A stretch of DNA of 64,000 nucleotides from Pusillimonas noertemannii (GTDB lineage Bacteria; Pseudomonadota; Gammaproteobacteria; Burkholderiales; Burkholderiaceae_B), in NCBI RefSeq assembly GCF_003096595.1, contig NZ_QEKO01000001.1, positions 186,001 through 250,000 of the forward strand, read 5' to 3'. Within the stretch, counting starts at the first letter, position 1; every line of letters starts with the position of its first letter. The notes below the pieces were generated by a model that was given only the letters and a program-made list of their open reading frames with translations, had not been told where the DNA came from and ran no database searches. Both the position numbers and the translations under genes were made by a program. Shown piece by piece: positions 7,993-16,215 of the stretch.

Positions 7993-8961
7993 CTACAGCA
8001 GATAAAGTGCTTCTTGCAGGTCGATGCCCTTCAATTGGGAAGGGTCCCACTGGCGATTCACATAGAACTGCAGGCGGATGCCATCGGGGTCAAGAATGCA
8101 CACCGTGCGCCGGGCGGGGTGGTTGACCTCGCGCTCGAGCGCGATGCCGTTTTCCGCCATTTTCTTCAGGGCGCGGTCGAGCTCGCTTTCGTCTTTTACC
8201 TCGATACCCACGTGATGCATGCCCTGCGGCGTGCCGGCGGGCCTGCGGAAAAGCGAGAGGCCTTCGGTGCTGACCGTGCCGCGCAAAACGCAGTATTCGC
8301 TGCCGCGGTCGCCCACATAGGGGGTTAGCCCGATAAGCTCGGTGTAGTAGTCGTACAGGTTTTCGTAGTCGTCTGCCACAAAGCCGGCATGGGTAACCCG
8401 GCGCGCCCGGAAGACCGAGCTGGGCACGACGTGTATGGGCGGGTTATTGGGGTAGAGGCGCTCGCTAAGCGGTTCGTTCGTTACGCCGGGAATCCACTCG
8501 GGCTTTACCTTCTCGAACACGCCATGGCGCGCAGTGCGCCAGTCTTCGACCACGTCGGCATAGACCTCAACCGCGTTGCCTTCCGGGTCGAGCTTATACA
8601 AAGAGTGCGCCACGTCGTGGTCTTGGGTGGACATGAACTTGACCCCCGCGCCCACCGCCTGGTTGTAGCCCTTGACCAGGTCGACCTCGTTCTCGACCTC
8701 GAAGGCGATGTGGTTCAGGCCGGGCTGTTGGTTCTTCTGCGCATAGTGGCTGCTTACGTCTGTCAGGCCCAGGTCGTGATAAGTGTTGCCGTTGCTGACG
8801 AAACTGGCGCGGTTGTCCGGCTGCCGGTATACCTCTTCCAGCCCGACGATGTCCTGGTAGAACTCGGCGGCGCGTTCATAACTGCTTACGAATAAGTTGA
8901 CATGGCCAAGTCGGCGCGGCTGAAAAAACCTGACCCCGGCCTGTTTCTCGATTTGTCCCAC
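7993..8961 (-). CDS. VOC-superfamily extradiol dioxygenase (catechol 2,3-dioxygenase-like)
   Basis: A two-module VOC protein of 322 residues. Both halves repeat the same pattern: the N-module has His20 (RRLGHVNLF), His84 (LNHIAFEV) and Glu132 (NAVEVYAD); the C-module has His191 (VTHAGFV), His250 (MHHVGIEV) and Gln298 (IRLQFYV). Type I extradiol dioxygenases bind Fe(II) or Mn(II) with two His and one Glu, normally in the C-terminal module, to cleave catechols next to the hydroxyls. Here the complete triad is in the N-module, which is odd. GTG start with AGGAGA upstream. It stands alone with no hydratase, aldolase or ferredoxin gene nearby. Confidence 0.85.
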   Translation of the reverse strand: MGQIEKQAGVRFFQPRRLGHVNLFVSSYERAAEFYQDIVGLEEVYRQPDNRASFVSNGNTYHDLGLTDVSSHYAQKNQQPGLNHIAFEVENEVDLVKGYNQAVGAGVKFMSTQDHDVAHSLYKLDPEGNAVEVYADVVEDWRTARHGVFEKVKPEWIPGVTNEPLSERLYPNNPPIHVVPSSVFRARRVTHAGFVADDYENLYDYYTELIGLTPYVGDRGSEYCVLRGTVSTEGLSLFRRPAGTPQGMHHVGIEVKDESELDRALKKMAENGIALEREVNHPARRTVCILDPDGIRLQFYVNRQWDPSQLKGIDLQEALYLL

Positions 8962-9210
8962 CGTATTCTCTCCTTGAAATATGCAATGCCCAGCCTATAA
9001 GAAGGGCCCGGCAGCTTAAGAAACCAGTTATTGGTTCGAGCCCAATGTAGGGCAGTCGGAGGAACATGGACAAGCGATTTATCAGGCCGCCATGCATGAA
9101 CAAAACTCAATCGTTCAATGTGCAGGCGACGTCATCGCGCATGGCGCAGGCGCCTTTACGCATAAACTATGCATACTTAAGCCATTGGCAAACTGGTTTC
9201 AACCAAAGAG
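8962..9210. promoter_or_regulatory. Divergent intergenic region with small inverted repeat
   Basis: 249 bp between the dioxygenase and the YkgJ gene, which diverge. An inverted repeat AACCA-N5-TGGTT occupies 9022-9036, about 60 bp upstream of the dioxygenase start, a plausible operator position. I saw no convincing small gene here. Confidence 0.35.
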
Positions 9211-9546
9211 ATGCAAATGCAGTGTCGTGACCGCTGCGGTGCTTGCTGTACGGCGCCGTCCATTTCAAGTCCTATCCCGGGAATGCCTGCAGGCAAGCCC
9301 GCGGGCGTTCGGTGTATTCAGCTTGACGAGCACGAACGGTGCAAGATTTTTGGGCACCCCGAAAGGCCGGCGGTCTGCCTCTCGCTTCAACCGAGCGCCG
9401 ACATGTGTGGCAGCAGCCGAGAGCACGCCATGCAGTGGCTTGGCCACATGGAGTCGGAAACGGCGCCAAGCCACCAATCTGAAAGGCGGCAGGCAAGCGG
9501 CAAGAAAGCGAGGTTGCCCCGCGCAGACATATACTGCGGCAGATGA
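9211..9546 (+). CDS. YkgJ-type cysteine cluster protein
   Basis: A 111-residue protein of the YkgJ/UPF0153 (CxxCxxCC) family. The N-terminus has CRDRCGACC followed by the conserved [18 protein letters not shown] run; later cysteines sit in [17 protein letters not shown] and DMCG. The family is thought to bind Zn or an Fe-S cluster and has no firm function. ATG 9211 is followed by a second in-frame ATG two codons later. The gene overlaps the next by ATGA, so the two are translationally coupled. The C-terminal 30 residues after the last conserved Cys are basic and poorly conserved in character, with a final single Cys near the end. Confidence 0.85.
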   Translation: MQMQCRDRCGACCTAPSISSPIPGMPAGKPAGVRCIQLDEHERCKIFGHPERPAVCLSLQPSADMCGSSREHAMQWLGHMESETAPSHQSERRQASGKKARLPRADIYCGR

Positions 9547-10241
9547 ATGCCCAACCTTCTACTTCGACACTTCCCGGACGCGGAGTGCGTATCGCCGCCC
9601 TGGCCTACCTGGTCCTTTGGGTGGCCCTGGGCGTTTCGCCTTCCGACCGCGGCACCTGGCTGCTCGAGAATGCCCTGGTAGTAGGTCTGCTGGCCGTGCT
9701 GTGGTTCTCGCGGCGCACGTTCCGGTTTTCCGATGCCTCGCTGTACCTGATACTGCTTTTCCTGGCACTGCATGCCGTGGGCTCGCACTACACCTATTCC
9801 GACGTGCCCTACGACGCCTGGTGGCAATCGCTTACCGGCCATAGCCTGAACGAAGCCTTGGGCTGGAAGCGCAATCATTTCGACCGTCTGGTGCATTTCA
9901 GCTATGGCCTGCTGCTGGCCTACCCCATACGGGAATTCGTCCTGCGGGTTGTCGAGGTTCGAGGCTTCTGGGGCTATTTCCTGCCGCTGGACGTAACGCT
10001 AAGCACCTCGGCCCTGTACGAGCTTGTAGAGTGGGGCGCCGCCGAGATGTTCGGGGGCGACCTGGGCATACACTACCTGGGCACGCAGGGTGACGTATGG
10101 GATTCGCACAAGGACATGGCCCTGGCCGCCTTGGGCGCGCTCATCGCAGTGATAATCATCGCCTGCATCAACCGGCGCCTGAAGCACGACCCGGCGTGGG
10201 AATGGTCGAACAGGATGAAAGCCGCTCAGAAATCAAGCTGA
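9543..10241 (+). CDS. DUF2238 inner-membrane protein (YjdF-like)
   Basis: A 232-residue polytopic membrane protein with about six helices. Polar motifs typical of DUF2238 lie in loops: [41 protein letters not shown] and [13 protein letters not shown]. The repeated His, Asp and Glu near membrane faces suggest metal or lipid headgroup contact, but no reaction is known for the family. It is coupled by a 4-bp overlap to the YkgJ gene. The region after it (10242-10426) holds no gene I can support. Confidence 0.85.
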   Translation: MNAQPSTSTLPGRGVRIAALAYLVLWVALGVSPSDRGTWLLENALVVGLLAVLWFSRRTFRFSDASLYLILLFLALHAVGSHYTYSDVPYDAWWQSLTGHSLNEALGWKRNHFDRLVHFSYGLLLAYPIREFVLRVVEVRGFWGYFLPLDVTLSTSALYELVEWGAAEMFGGDLGIHYLGTQGDVWDSHKDMALAALGALIAVIIIACINRRLKHDPAWEWSNRMKAAQKSS

Positions 10242-10426
10242 TGCGCAGAAATACCAAGCGCCGCGGCGATTTTCTCGCGCGTGGCCTTGCGGATGCGTAA
10301 ATCCACGGGTACGAGCATTCATGGATGCTCGAGCCACTCCTGGTCTAAACTGCTTCATGCTGCTGTTGCCGGCTTCAACGTCCATTCCATCCGGCCCTGC
10401 GCCGGACCAACATTTTGTTTACAGGC

Positions 10427-10999
10427 ATGCCCATGCCCCTTCAACTTCTAGACACCGCCTTCCCTGACATCAAGCTCATTGCCTTGCGGCAGTTTGCCGA
10501 CGAGCGCGGGTATTTCATCGAGCACTTCCGGGCACAGCAGTACCAGGACCTGCCGGGGCAGAACGGTGCTTTCGTGCAAGACAATTTCTCGCATTCGAAA
10601 CGCGATGTGCTGCGCGGCCTGCATTTTCAGAACCCGAACGGGCAGGGCAAGCTGGTGCGAGCGGTGCAGGGCAGCGTCTACGACATCACGGTGGACGTGC
10701 GGGCCGATTCACCCACCTTCGGGCAGTGGCAGGCGCTTGTTCTAAGCAGCGAAGAGCCCCGGCACTTATGGATTCCGCCCGGCTATGCGCACGGTTTTCT
10801 GGTGCTTTCAGAGCAGGCCCTGGTGGAATACAAGTGCACCGACTACTACACCCCGCAAAGCGAGGCCTGCCTGCGCTGGAACGACCCCAACCTGGGCATA
10901 GACTGGCCCTGCGAGGCGCCGCTGCTTTCCGACAAAGACCGCAACGGCCAAACACTTAAAGAGTTGCTGGAAGCCGGCCGCTGTCCCGCCGCAAACTAG
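10427..10999 (+). CDS. rfbC: dTDP-4-dehydrorhamnose 3,5-epimerase
   Basis: A 190-residue RmlC cupin. The catalytic His and the sugar-binding basic residues are in HSKRDVLRGLHFQ, and the LWIPPGYAHGFLVLSE run is diagnostic. The enzyme epimerises dTDP-4-keto-6-deoxyglucose at C3 and C5, the third step of dTDP-L-rhamnose synthesis for O-antigen or surface glycans. Start 10427 (MPMPLQLLD) is chosen by family length; an in-frame TTG at 10415 adds four residues. The next pathway gene, rfbD, is not adjacent as usual: a minus-strand toxin-antitoxin pair lies between them. Confidence 0.93.
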   Translation: MPMPLQLLDTAFPDIKLIALRQFADERGYFIEHFRAQQYQDLPGQNGAFVQDNFSHSKRDVLRGLHFQNPNGQGKLVRAVQGSVYDITVDVRADSPTFGQWQALVLSSEEPRHLWIPPGYAHGFLVLSEQALVEYKCTDYYTPQSEACLRWNDPNLGIDWPCEAPLLSDKDRNGQTLKELLEAGRCPAAN

Positions 11000-11073
11000 G
11001 GGCGAGTAAACGGTCGGAGTGTGTATGCTTGCTATCCGATTGAACGTTCGGTGCAAATGAGGAGCGCGCTTGG

Positions 11074-11397
11074 TTATGTGGTCGAATGCATCCAAGAGGG
11101 AATATCGCGCTGTTGGTGCAGAACGCGCCAAATTTCAATGTGCTCCGCAGTCTCAATGTAAAAGATGAGATGAGGAAACCGCTTCAGCGGCCATGTTCGC
11201 AAATCCGGCATATTAAGTTCGTAGGCATATCGTAAAGAGCCCGACAATGGATGCTTGCCAATATGGGCATATGCTTTTTCAAGGGCGTCGATAAACGCGT
11301 GAGCAATGCGCGGAGAGGCGTTTTGCAGGTAGTAGCCGAGGCTCTCATCAATGTCTTCGAGCGCCTTGGCTCTTTGAAGAATGGGTTTCTTCGCCAC
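11074..11397 (-). CDS. parE: ParE/RelE-family toxin
   Basis: A 107-residue RelE/ParE-fold protein. It starts with a helical segment (AKALEDIDESLGYYLQNASPRIAHAFIDALEKAYAHI), then HPLSGSLRYAYELNMPDLRTWPLKRFPHLIFYIE, which matches the ParE core with R-x-W-P and F-Y-I. ParE toxins poison DNA gyrase; RelE relatives cut mRNA. It is encoded 19 bp downstream of a ribbon-helix-helix antitoxin, the parDE order. It lies tail-to-tail with rfbC and interrupts the rhamnose cluster, suggesting a later insertion. Confidence 0.85.
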   Translation of the reverse strand: MAKKPILQRAKALEDIDESLGYYLQNASPRIAHAFIDALEKAYAHIGKHPLSGSLRYAYELNMPDLRTWPLKRFPHLIFYIETAEHIEIWRVLHQQRDIPSWMHSTT

Positions 11398-11416
11398 AGC
11401 CTGTCAAATGCTCGTC

Positions 11417-11647
11417 TTATGATTCGTTGACTTGTTGGCGCAGGCGGGAAAAATAGTGTGTGTCTGCCTCGGGCCCCAATGCAGAGGTGGCGCCTTCGAG
11501 CAAAAGCGAACGAAGCTGCTGCCGATCTTGTTCTTTGCGGATCAATTCGCGCAGGTATTCGCTGCTGGTGCTATAGCCGCGCTGGCGAACTTGTTCGTCG
11601 ACAAAGCCTTTCAGCGATTCGGGAAGGGAAATATTCATTGTGCTCAT
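11417..11647 (-). CDS. parD: ParD-type ribbon-helix-helix antitoxin
   Basis: A 76-residue antitoxin. The beta strand MNISLPESLKGFVDEQV and the YSTSSEYLRELIRKE helix pair form the RHH DNA-binding domain; the acidic C-terminal part (LGPEADTHYFSRL) would wrap the toxin. It is the first gene of the pair. The 75 bp upstream, shared with rfbD, contain a direct repeat TTGGCA (11667 and 11677) and an inverted repeat TGGCA-ATAG-TGCCA, likely its own operator. Confidence 0.87.
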   Translation of the reverse strand: MSTMNISLPESLKGFVDEQVRQRGYSTSSEYLRELIRKEQDRQQLRSLLLEGATSALGPEADTHYFSRLRQQVNES

Positions 11648-11677
11648 AATTCGAGCCTAGCCGATCTTGGCAAAAAT

Positions 11678-11691
11678 TGGCAATAGTGCCA
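11678..11691. promoter_or_regulatory. Putative ParD operator
   Basis: Inverted repeat TGGCA-N4-TGCCA at 11678-11691, with a second TTGGCA half-site at 11667. It is 31 bp upstream of parD and about 31 bp upstream of the rfbD start, so antitoxin binding could also affect rfbD. Operator assignment is inference from position and symmetry. Confidence 0.45.
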
Positions 11692-11722
11692 GGTGACATT
11701 TATCATACTGCAACGGGAAGAA

Positions 11723-12868
11723 ATGAAAATAAATGTCCTCATCACCGGCGCCCACGGGCAACTGGGCCGCAGCCTGCAGAAGATGAAACCGCCTCATTGG
11801 GCGGTAACGGCATTGGGCTCGAAGCAGCTGGACATCACCGATGCGCAGGCCGTGCAGGAACAGGTCAGGGCGTTGCGCCCTGCGCTGATCATCAACGCTG
11901 CGGCCTATAACGCGGTGGATCGAGCCGAGCAAGAGCGCGAGCGCGCCTTTGCCGTCAATGCCCAGGGGCCCTTGAACCTTGCCCGCGCGGCCAACGAGGC
12001 GGGCGCCCGCCTGGTGCACGTTTCATCCGACTATGTATTCGACGGCCACAGCCGGCAGCCCTACGACGAGCAGGCTAAACCGAACCCCCTTAACGCCTAT
12101 GGCGAATCCAAGCTGCAGGGCGAAAAATGGCTGTTGCGCGAGCAGCCGCATGCGTGGGTGCTGCGCACCGCCTGGGTCTTCAGCGCTGAGGGACAGAACT
12201 TTGTCGCGGCGATGCTGAAGGCGGCACAGCAGGGCCGGCCGCTGCGCGTGGTGGACGACCAGACCGGCGCGCCCACTTTTGCGGGCGATCTGGCCCAGGC
12301 CATTATCGCGCTGGCGGGCCTTGCCATGGCGGAACCTCGAAGCCGCGCGGCAGCTGGTGGCCCTGCGGCAGATGGCAGCCGCAGGGAAGGGGGGCTGGGC
12401 CCTCAACGCGTCCCTCATCCGGCGGGAGGCGTCTACCATTACAGCGGCTCAACCGCGCTGACGCGCTACGAATTTGCCCGCGCCATATTCCAGGCGGCTA
12501 ACGTCGTGGCGGCAGACCCAGCCGGGACGGCACGGGCAGCAGGGGCAGTAGACCCAACCGGGACAGCATGGGCAGCAGGGGCAGTAGACCCAGCAGGCAC
12601 AGGGGAATTGCAAGCGGCCCAGCCGTCAACCTCCAGCGGCGATCACCCGAGCGGCGGTCACCCGGGTGGAGAGAGCGCCGCGCGAACCCAGCAGCGCGAT
12701 TATCTCGATATGCTTAGCCCCATTCCCTCTAGCGATTACCCCAGCGCCACCGTGCGCCCCAAGTATTCGGTGCTGAGCTGCAGCAAGATGGCCGCCCTGG
12801 GCATTCCCCCAAAGCCGCTGGCGGAAAGCCTGCCAGGCGTGGTGCGAGCGCTGATGGCAAGCCGCTAG
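11723..12868 (+). CDS. rfbD: dTDP-4-dehydrorhamnose reductase with unusual insertions
   Basis: RmlD family, 381 residues where about 300 is usual. The Rossmann motif ITGAHGQLG is at 7-15, the catalytic YGESK is present, and the end (SDYPSATVRPKYSVLSCSKMAALGI) is canonical. RmlD reduces the 4-keto group with NAD(P)H to give dTDP-L-rhamnose. Two low-complexity insertions enlarge it: about 28 residues rich in Ala, Gly and Arg before GVYHYSG, and about 60 residues after FARAIFQAAN that include Ala/Gly/Pro tandem repeats. Flanking family blocks are intact and in frame, so it may still fold. Start 11723 fits the family; a GTG at 11693 is less likely. Confidence 0.9.
   Translation: MKINVLITGAHGQLGRSLQKMKPPHWAVTALGSKQLDITDAQAVQEQVRALRPALIINAAAYNAVDRAEQERERAFAVNAQGPLNLARAANEAGARLVHVSSDYVFDGHSRQPYDEQAKPNPLNAYGESKLQGEKWLLREQPHAWVLRTAWVFSAEGQNFVAAMLKAAQQGRPLRVVDDQTGAPTFAGDLAQAIIALAGLAMAEPRSRAAAGGPAADGSRREGGLGPQRVPHPAGGVYHYSGSTALTRYEFARAIFQAANVVAADPAGTARAAGAVDPTGTAWAAGAVDPAGTGELQAAQPSTSSGDHPSGGHPGGESAARTQQRDYLDMLSPIPSSDYPSATVRPKYSVLSCSKMAALGIPPKPLAESLPGVVRALMASR
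12512..12604 (+). repeat. 36-bp tandem repeat inside rfbD
   Basis: Two and a half copies of a 36-bp unit: 12512-12544 (33 bp), 12545-12580 (36 bp) and 12581-12604 (24 bp, truncated). Units read G-CAGTAGACCCA...GGGCAGCAGGG and encode about A-V-D-P-x-G-T-A-x-A-A-G. All unit lengths are multiples of three, so expansion or contraction keeps the rfbD frame. Confidence 0.85.
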
Positions 12869-13037
12869 CGCCACGACATTCCCAAGGGCATGCGTTGTCC
12901 GAACGAACTGCCCATGTATTTCGCACCGCGCTCGACCTCGCCCTGGCACCGTCCTCGCCCTCGCGTTCCCCGCTGCCACAAACGGGGGGCGGTAAAATCC
13001 CTTCACGCCCTTTAACCCGCAACCTTGACGGAACCGC

Positions 13038-14405
13038 ATGCGACTGCCGCGCTTCAACCTTGTCGAGCCCCTCGTCATGCTGGCGACGGTGGTGCAGTGG
13101 CTGGTGCTGGCGACCCTTGCGGGCGTGGTGGTGGGAAGCGGCACCAGCCTTTTCCTGCACGGGCTGTTCTTTTTCATCGACAGCACCGCCTCGATACCCT
13201 TGTGGTTCCAGATGGTGCTGCTGCCCTTGGGCGGGCTGGCGAACGGCCTGCTGCTGTACTACGGCTACAGGCTGAACAAGACCGGCCTGAAAGATTCCGT
13301 CATCCAGGCGGTGCACAGCCAGTCGGGCAAAATGCCTTTCAAGACCCTGGCCATCAAGCCCATTGCGGCCATCATCACCCTGGCCTCGGGCGGCTCCGCC
13401 GGCAAAGAGGGGCCTTGCTCGCACCTGGGCGCTTCGCTGGCCGCGGGCATCGGCCGGACGCTGGGCCTGAACGCCGAATTGCAGAAGCGCATTGTGGCCT
13501 GCGGCGTCAGCGCCGGTTTCGCCAGCGTGTTCGGCACCCCCCTGGCCGGGGCCATCTATGGCGTCGAGGTGCTGGCCATAGGCCGCATCCGGCACGACTT
13601 CCTCTTTCCGGCCATCGTGGCCGGCGTAGTGTCGTACCAGGTCAGCCAGTGGTGGGGCGTGCCCTACACCTTCTACAGCCTGCTTGCGCTGCCCGAATTT
13701 TCGGAGTGGCTCTTTCTGAAGACCGTTGCCATCGGCGTGCTATGCGGCGTGGTGGCCTGGGTGTTCGTCGACGCCATCGCCGTTGCGCGCAAGGGCTTCG
13801 CCCGGCTGCAGCATCGGTTTTCGCTATGGCCGCCCTTGACGCCGCTGATAGGCGGCCTGCTGCTCGCGGCGCTGATACTTATCATTCCCACCGACTACCT
13901 GGGCCTGAGCCTGCCCATGATGGATGCTGCCCTGGAGGGCGAGCCCATGCCCTACCTGGGCTTCTTGTGGAAGACCCTGCTGGTGGCCATTACCCTGGGC
14001 TCGGGGTTCTACGGCGGCATCGTTACGCCGCAATTCGTTATTGGCGCCATTGCCGGCAACGCCTTTGCGCCCATGCTGGGCATCGACCCCGCGCTGGGCG
14101 CCGCGGTGGGACTGGTGGCCGTGGTGGCCTCAGCCTCGAACACCCCCATCGCCGCCATATTGATGGGCGTCGAACTGTTCGGCGGCACGCTGGGCACCGC
14201 CTACATAGCCGGCGCCGGCATTGCAGCGTATCTCATCATCGGGCATCGCAGCGTGTATCCGGACCAGCTCATCGCTTATTCCAAGACTTCGTGGATGCGG
14301 ATTCGGCCCGACATGCCGCTGGGGCAAGAGAAAGTCTATCTTTCATATGGCCTGTTGCGCTGGCTGAGCACGCGCAGGCAGCGGAAAGGGCGGCGCCACT
14401 TATGA
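13038..14405 (+). CDS. CLC-family chloride channel/transporter
   Basis: A 455-residue membrane protein of the CLC family with at least ten hydrophobic segments. The GKEGP motif (residues about 119-123) carries the gating glutamate of CLC antiporters, preceded by [12 protein letters not shown] where the selectivity loop normally reads GSGIP-like. The second motif, usually G-x-F-x-P, reads [13 protein letters not shown], so Phe is replaced by Val. CLC proteins exchange chloride for protons or conduct chloride. The gene sits between rfbD and rfbB and overlaps rfbB by ATGA, so it is co-translated with a sugar-nucleotide gene with which it has no known link. Confidence 0.9.
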   Translation: MRLPRFNLVEPLVMLATVVQWLVLATLAGVVVGSGTSLFLHGLFFFIDSTASIPLWFQMVLLPLGGLANGLLLYYGYRLNKTGLKDSVIQAVHSQSGKMPFKTLAIKPIAAIITLASGGSAGKEGPCSHLGASLAAGIGRTLGLNAELQKRIVACGVSAGFASVFGTPLAGAIYGVEVLAIGRIRHDFLFPAIVAGVVSYQVSQWWGVPYTFYSLLALPEFSEWLFLKTVAIGVLCGVVAWVFVDAIAVARKGFARLQHRFSLWPPLTPLIGGLLLAALILIIPTDYLGLSLPMMDAALEGEPMPYLGFLWKTLLVAITLGSGFYGGIVTPQFVIGAIAGNAFAPMLGIDPALGAAVGLVAVVASASNTPIAAILMGVELFGGTLGTAYIAGAGIAAYLIIGHRSVYPDQLIAYSKTSWMRIRPDMPLGQEKVYLSYGLLRWLSTRRQRKGRRHL

Positions 14406-15430
14406 AATTGCTTATCACCGGCGGCGCCGGCTTCATCGGCTCGGCGCTGGTCCGGCACCTTATCAGCCATACCGGCGATGAAGTCGTCAACGTCGACAAG
14501 CTGACGTACGCCGGCAGCAAGCAAGCGCTGGCGCAGGTCTTGGCCAGCCCGCGCCATGTGTTCGAGCAGGTGGACATCTGCAACCGCAGCGAGCTGGACC
14601 GCATCTTTGCCCAACACCAGCCCCAGGCCGTCATGCACCTGGCAGCCGAGTCGCATGTGGATAGATCCATACACGGCCCCGACGCCTTCATACACAGCAA
14701 TGTGGTGGGCACCTACACCTTGCTCGAGGCTGCGCGCCAATACTGGCAGGCCCTGCCGGCCGCAAGGCAAGGCGCCTTTCGCTTCCTGCACGTTTCCACC
14801 GACGAAGTCTATGGCGACCTTGGGGACAGCAGCGCCTCGTTCACCGAAGAAACCGCCTACGCGCCCAGCTCGCCCTATTCAGCCACCAAGGCGGCGTCGG
14901 ACCATCTGGCGCACGCCTGGCGCCGCACCTACGGCCTGCCTGTGTTGACCAGCCACTGCACCAACAACTACGGCCCTTACCAGTTTCCCGAAAAGCTGAT
15001 CCCGCGCATGATACTGAACGCCGTGCAGGGTCAGCCCTTGCCCTTGTATGGCCACGGCCGTCACGTGCGCGACTGGCTCTATGTGGACGACCACGTCCGC
15101 GCCCTGCGCATCATTCTCGAGCGGGGCGGGGTGGGCCAGACCTACAATGTCGGCGCCCACAACCCGCGGCAGAACATCGACGTCGTGCGCGCGGTATGCC
15201 GCCTGCTGGACGAATTGCACCCTCAAAGCCGCCCCACCGGCCCCTACGGCACGCCTGTTTCACACGAACACCTGATCACCCACGTGGAAGACCGCCCCGG
15301 CCACGACCTGCGCTACGCACTTGACGCCGGCAAGCTTCAGCGGGAACTGGGCTGGCAGCCGCAGGAAAGTTTCGAGTCCGGGTTAAGGAAGACGGTGGAG
15401 TGGTTTTTGCAGCGGCCTCGGATGCAATAG
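14402..15430 (+). CDS. rfbB: dTDP-glucose 4,6-dehydratase
   Basis: RmlB, 342 residues. NAD-binding GGAGFIGS at 7-14, [13 protein letters not shown], the catalytic STDEVYG (Thr-Asp-Glu) and YSATK are all intact, as is [14 protein letters not shown]. It converts dTDP-glucose to dTDP-4-keto-6-deoxyglucose, step two of rhamnose synthesis. Start ATG 14402 overlaps the clcA-like gene by 4 bp. The frame is open far upstream over the channel gene, but that is a coding shadow. rfbA (glucose-1-phosphate thymidylyltransferase) is absent from the window, so the pathway needs a copy elsewhere. Confidence 0.95.
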   Translation: MKLLITGGAGFIGSALVRHLISHTGDEVVNVDKLTYAGSKQALAQVLASPRHVFEQVDICNRSELDRIFAQHQPQAVMHLAAESHVDRSIHGPDAFIHSNVVGTYTLLEAARQYWQALPAARQGAFRFLHVSTDEVYGDLGDSSASFTEETAYAPSSPYSATKAASDHLAHAWRRTYGLPVLTSHCTNNYGPYQFPEKLIPRMILNAVQGQPLPLYGHGRHVRDWLYVDDHVRALRIILERGGVGQTYNVGAHNPRQNIDVVRAVCRLLDELHPQSRPTGPYGTPVSHEHLITHVEDRPGHDLRYALDAGKLQRELGWQPQESFESGLRKTVEWFLQRPRMQ

Positions 15431-15468
15431 CCTGCCGCTGGTCTTTTTGCCGCATACGGGCTCGGCGT

Positions 15469-16215
15469 TCAGCCCGCCGGCCGGCTTAGCTCCCATATGG
15501 CATTGAAAAGCGTGCGCTGCATGGTGGCGAATTCAACGCTGTCGATGATCAGGCCGTAGTTTTCTTTCTTTGATGAAATAAGGCAGACGCGCTGGTCGTA
15601 GATGAAGGTGGTCATCGACAGCACCATGTGCGGGGGGCAATAGCGCAGGCTGCGCATTAGGTCGGGGCTGGAGGGCCATATGGGCTCGACGTCTTTTTGC
15701 TCGGATCGAATCACGTTCAGCCAGATGCCGTGCTTGATGCGGTCTTCGATATAGAGATCCATCTCTTCTTTTCCCGGCGTCTGCATCAGCTCTTCCATCG
15801 AAAGTATGCCATGCATGACTTTCGGCTCGCCGGTAGTGGTAAGGGTGTCGCGCAGGGCCGTGCGTATCCCTTCGATGCCTTCATAAAAGCGGATCTGGGG
15901 CTTGCCCTTGGCGCGGTTATACATCGAGCGAAGCTGGGGCATAAGCTGGTCAAGCATCTGCCGCCGTCCTTCCAGCCGTTCAAGCAACACGGTGGGATCT
16001 TGGGCCTCGACATACCGTTTCCCGTGCCGATGATGCAATACGACCAGCCCTTCCTGTTCAAGGCGGCTTAGCGCGTCGTAAGCGGTGGTGCGAACCAGGC
16101 CGGCGCGCGCAGCCACATCGGCAATGGGCGCCTCGCCCAACTCGATCGCCGCGGTATAGAGCTTGTAGAGGCTGCCCGTAATGCCGATGGTGGCCAGTTT
16201 CTTGGCGATGTCCAT
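15469..16215 (-). CDS. TrmB-like helix-turn-helix transcriptional regulator
   Basis: A 248-residue regulator. The N-terminus (ATIGITGSLYKLYTAAIELGEAPIADVAARAGLVRTTAYDALSRLEQEGLV) is a winged helix of the TrmB type, followed by a coiled segment (LLERLEGRRQMLDQLMPQL) and an effector domain with IRFYEGIEGIRTALRDTL, as in TrmB-like bacterial regulators with a PLD-like fold. TrmB proteins are best known in archaea as sugar sensors; bacterial ones are varied. Start 16215 follows AGGAAG; an upstream in-frame ATG at 16299 lacks one. It diverges from the nitrilase operon, which it probably controls. Confidence 0.8.
   Translation of the reverse strand: MDIAKKLATIGITGSLYKLYTAAIELGEAPIADVAARAGLVRTTAYDALSRLEQEGLVVLHHRHGKRYVEAQDPTVLLERLEGRRQMLDQLMPQLRSMYNRAKGKPQIRFYEGIEGIRTALRDTLTTTGEPKVMHGILSMEELMQTPGKEEMDLYIEDRIKHGIWLNVIRSEQKDVEPIWPSSPDLMRSLRYCPPHMVLSMTTFIYDQRVCLISSKKENYGLIIDSVEFATMQRTLFNAIWELSRPAG

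Noticed and set aside
13025-14401. Upstream extension of the rfbB frame over the channel gene (801 residues)
   Set aside because: This is a GC-rich shadow frame of the CLC gene; RfbB begins at the Rossmann motif from ATG 14402, which overlaps the channel stop by 4 bp.
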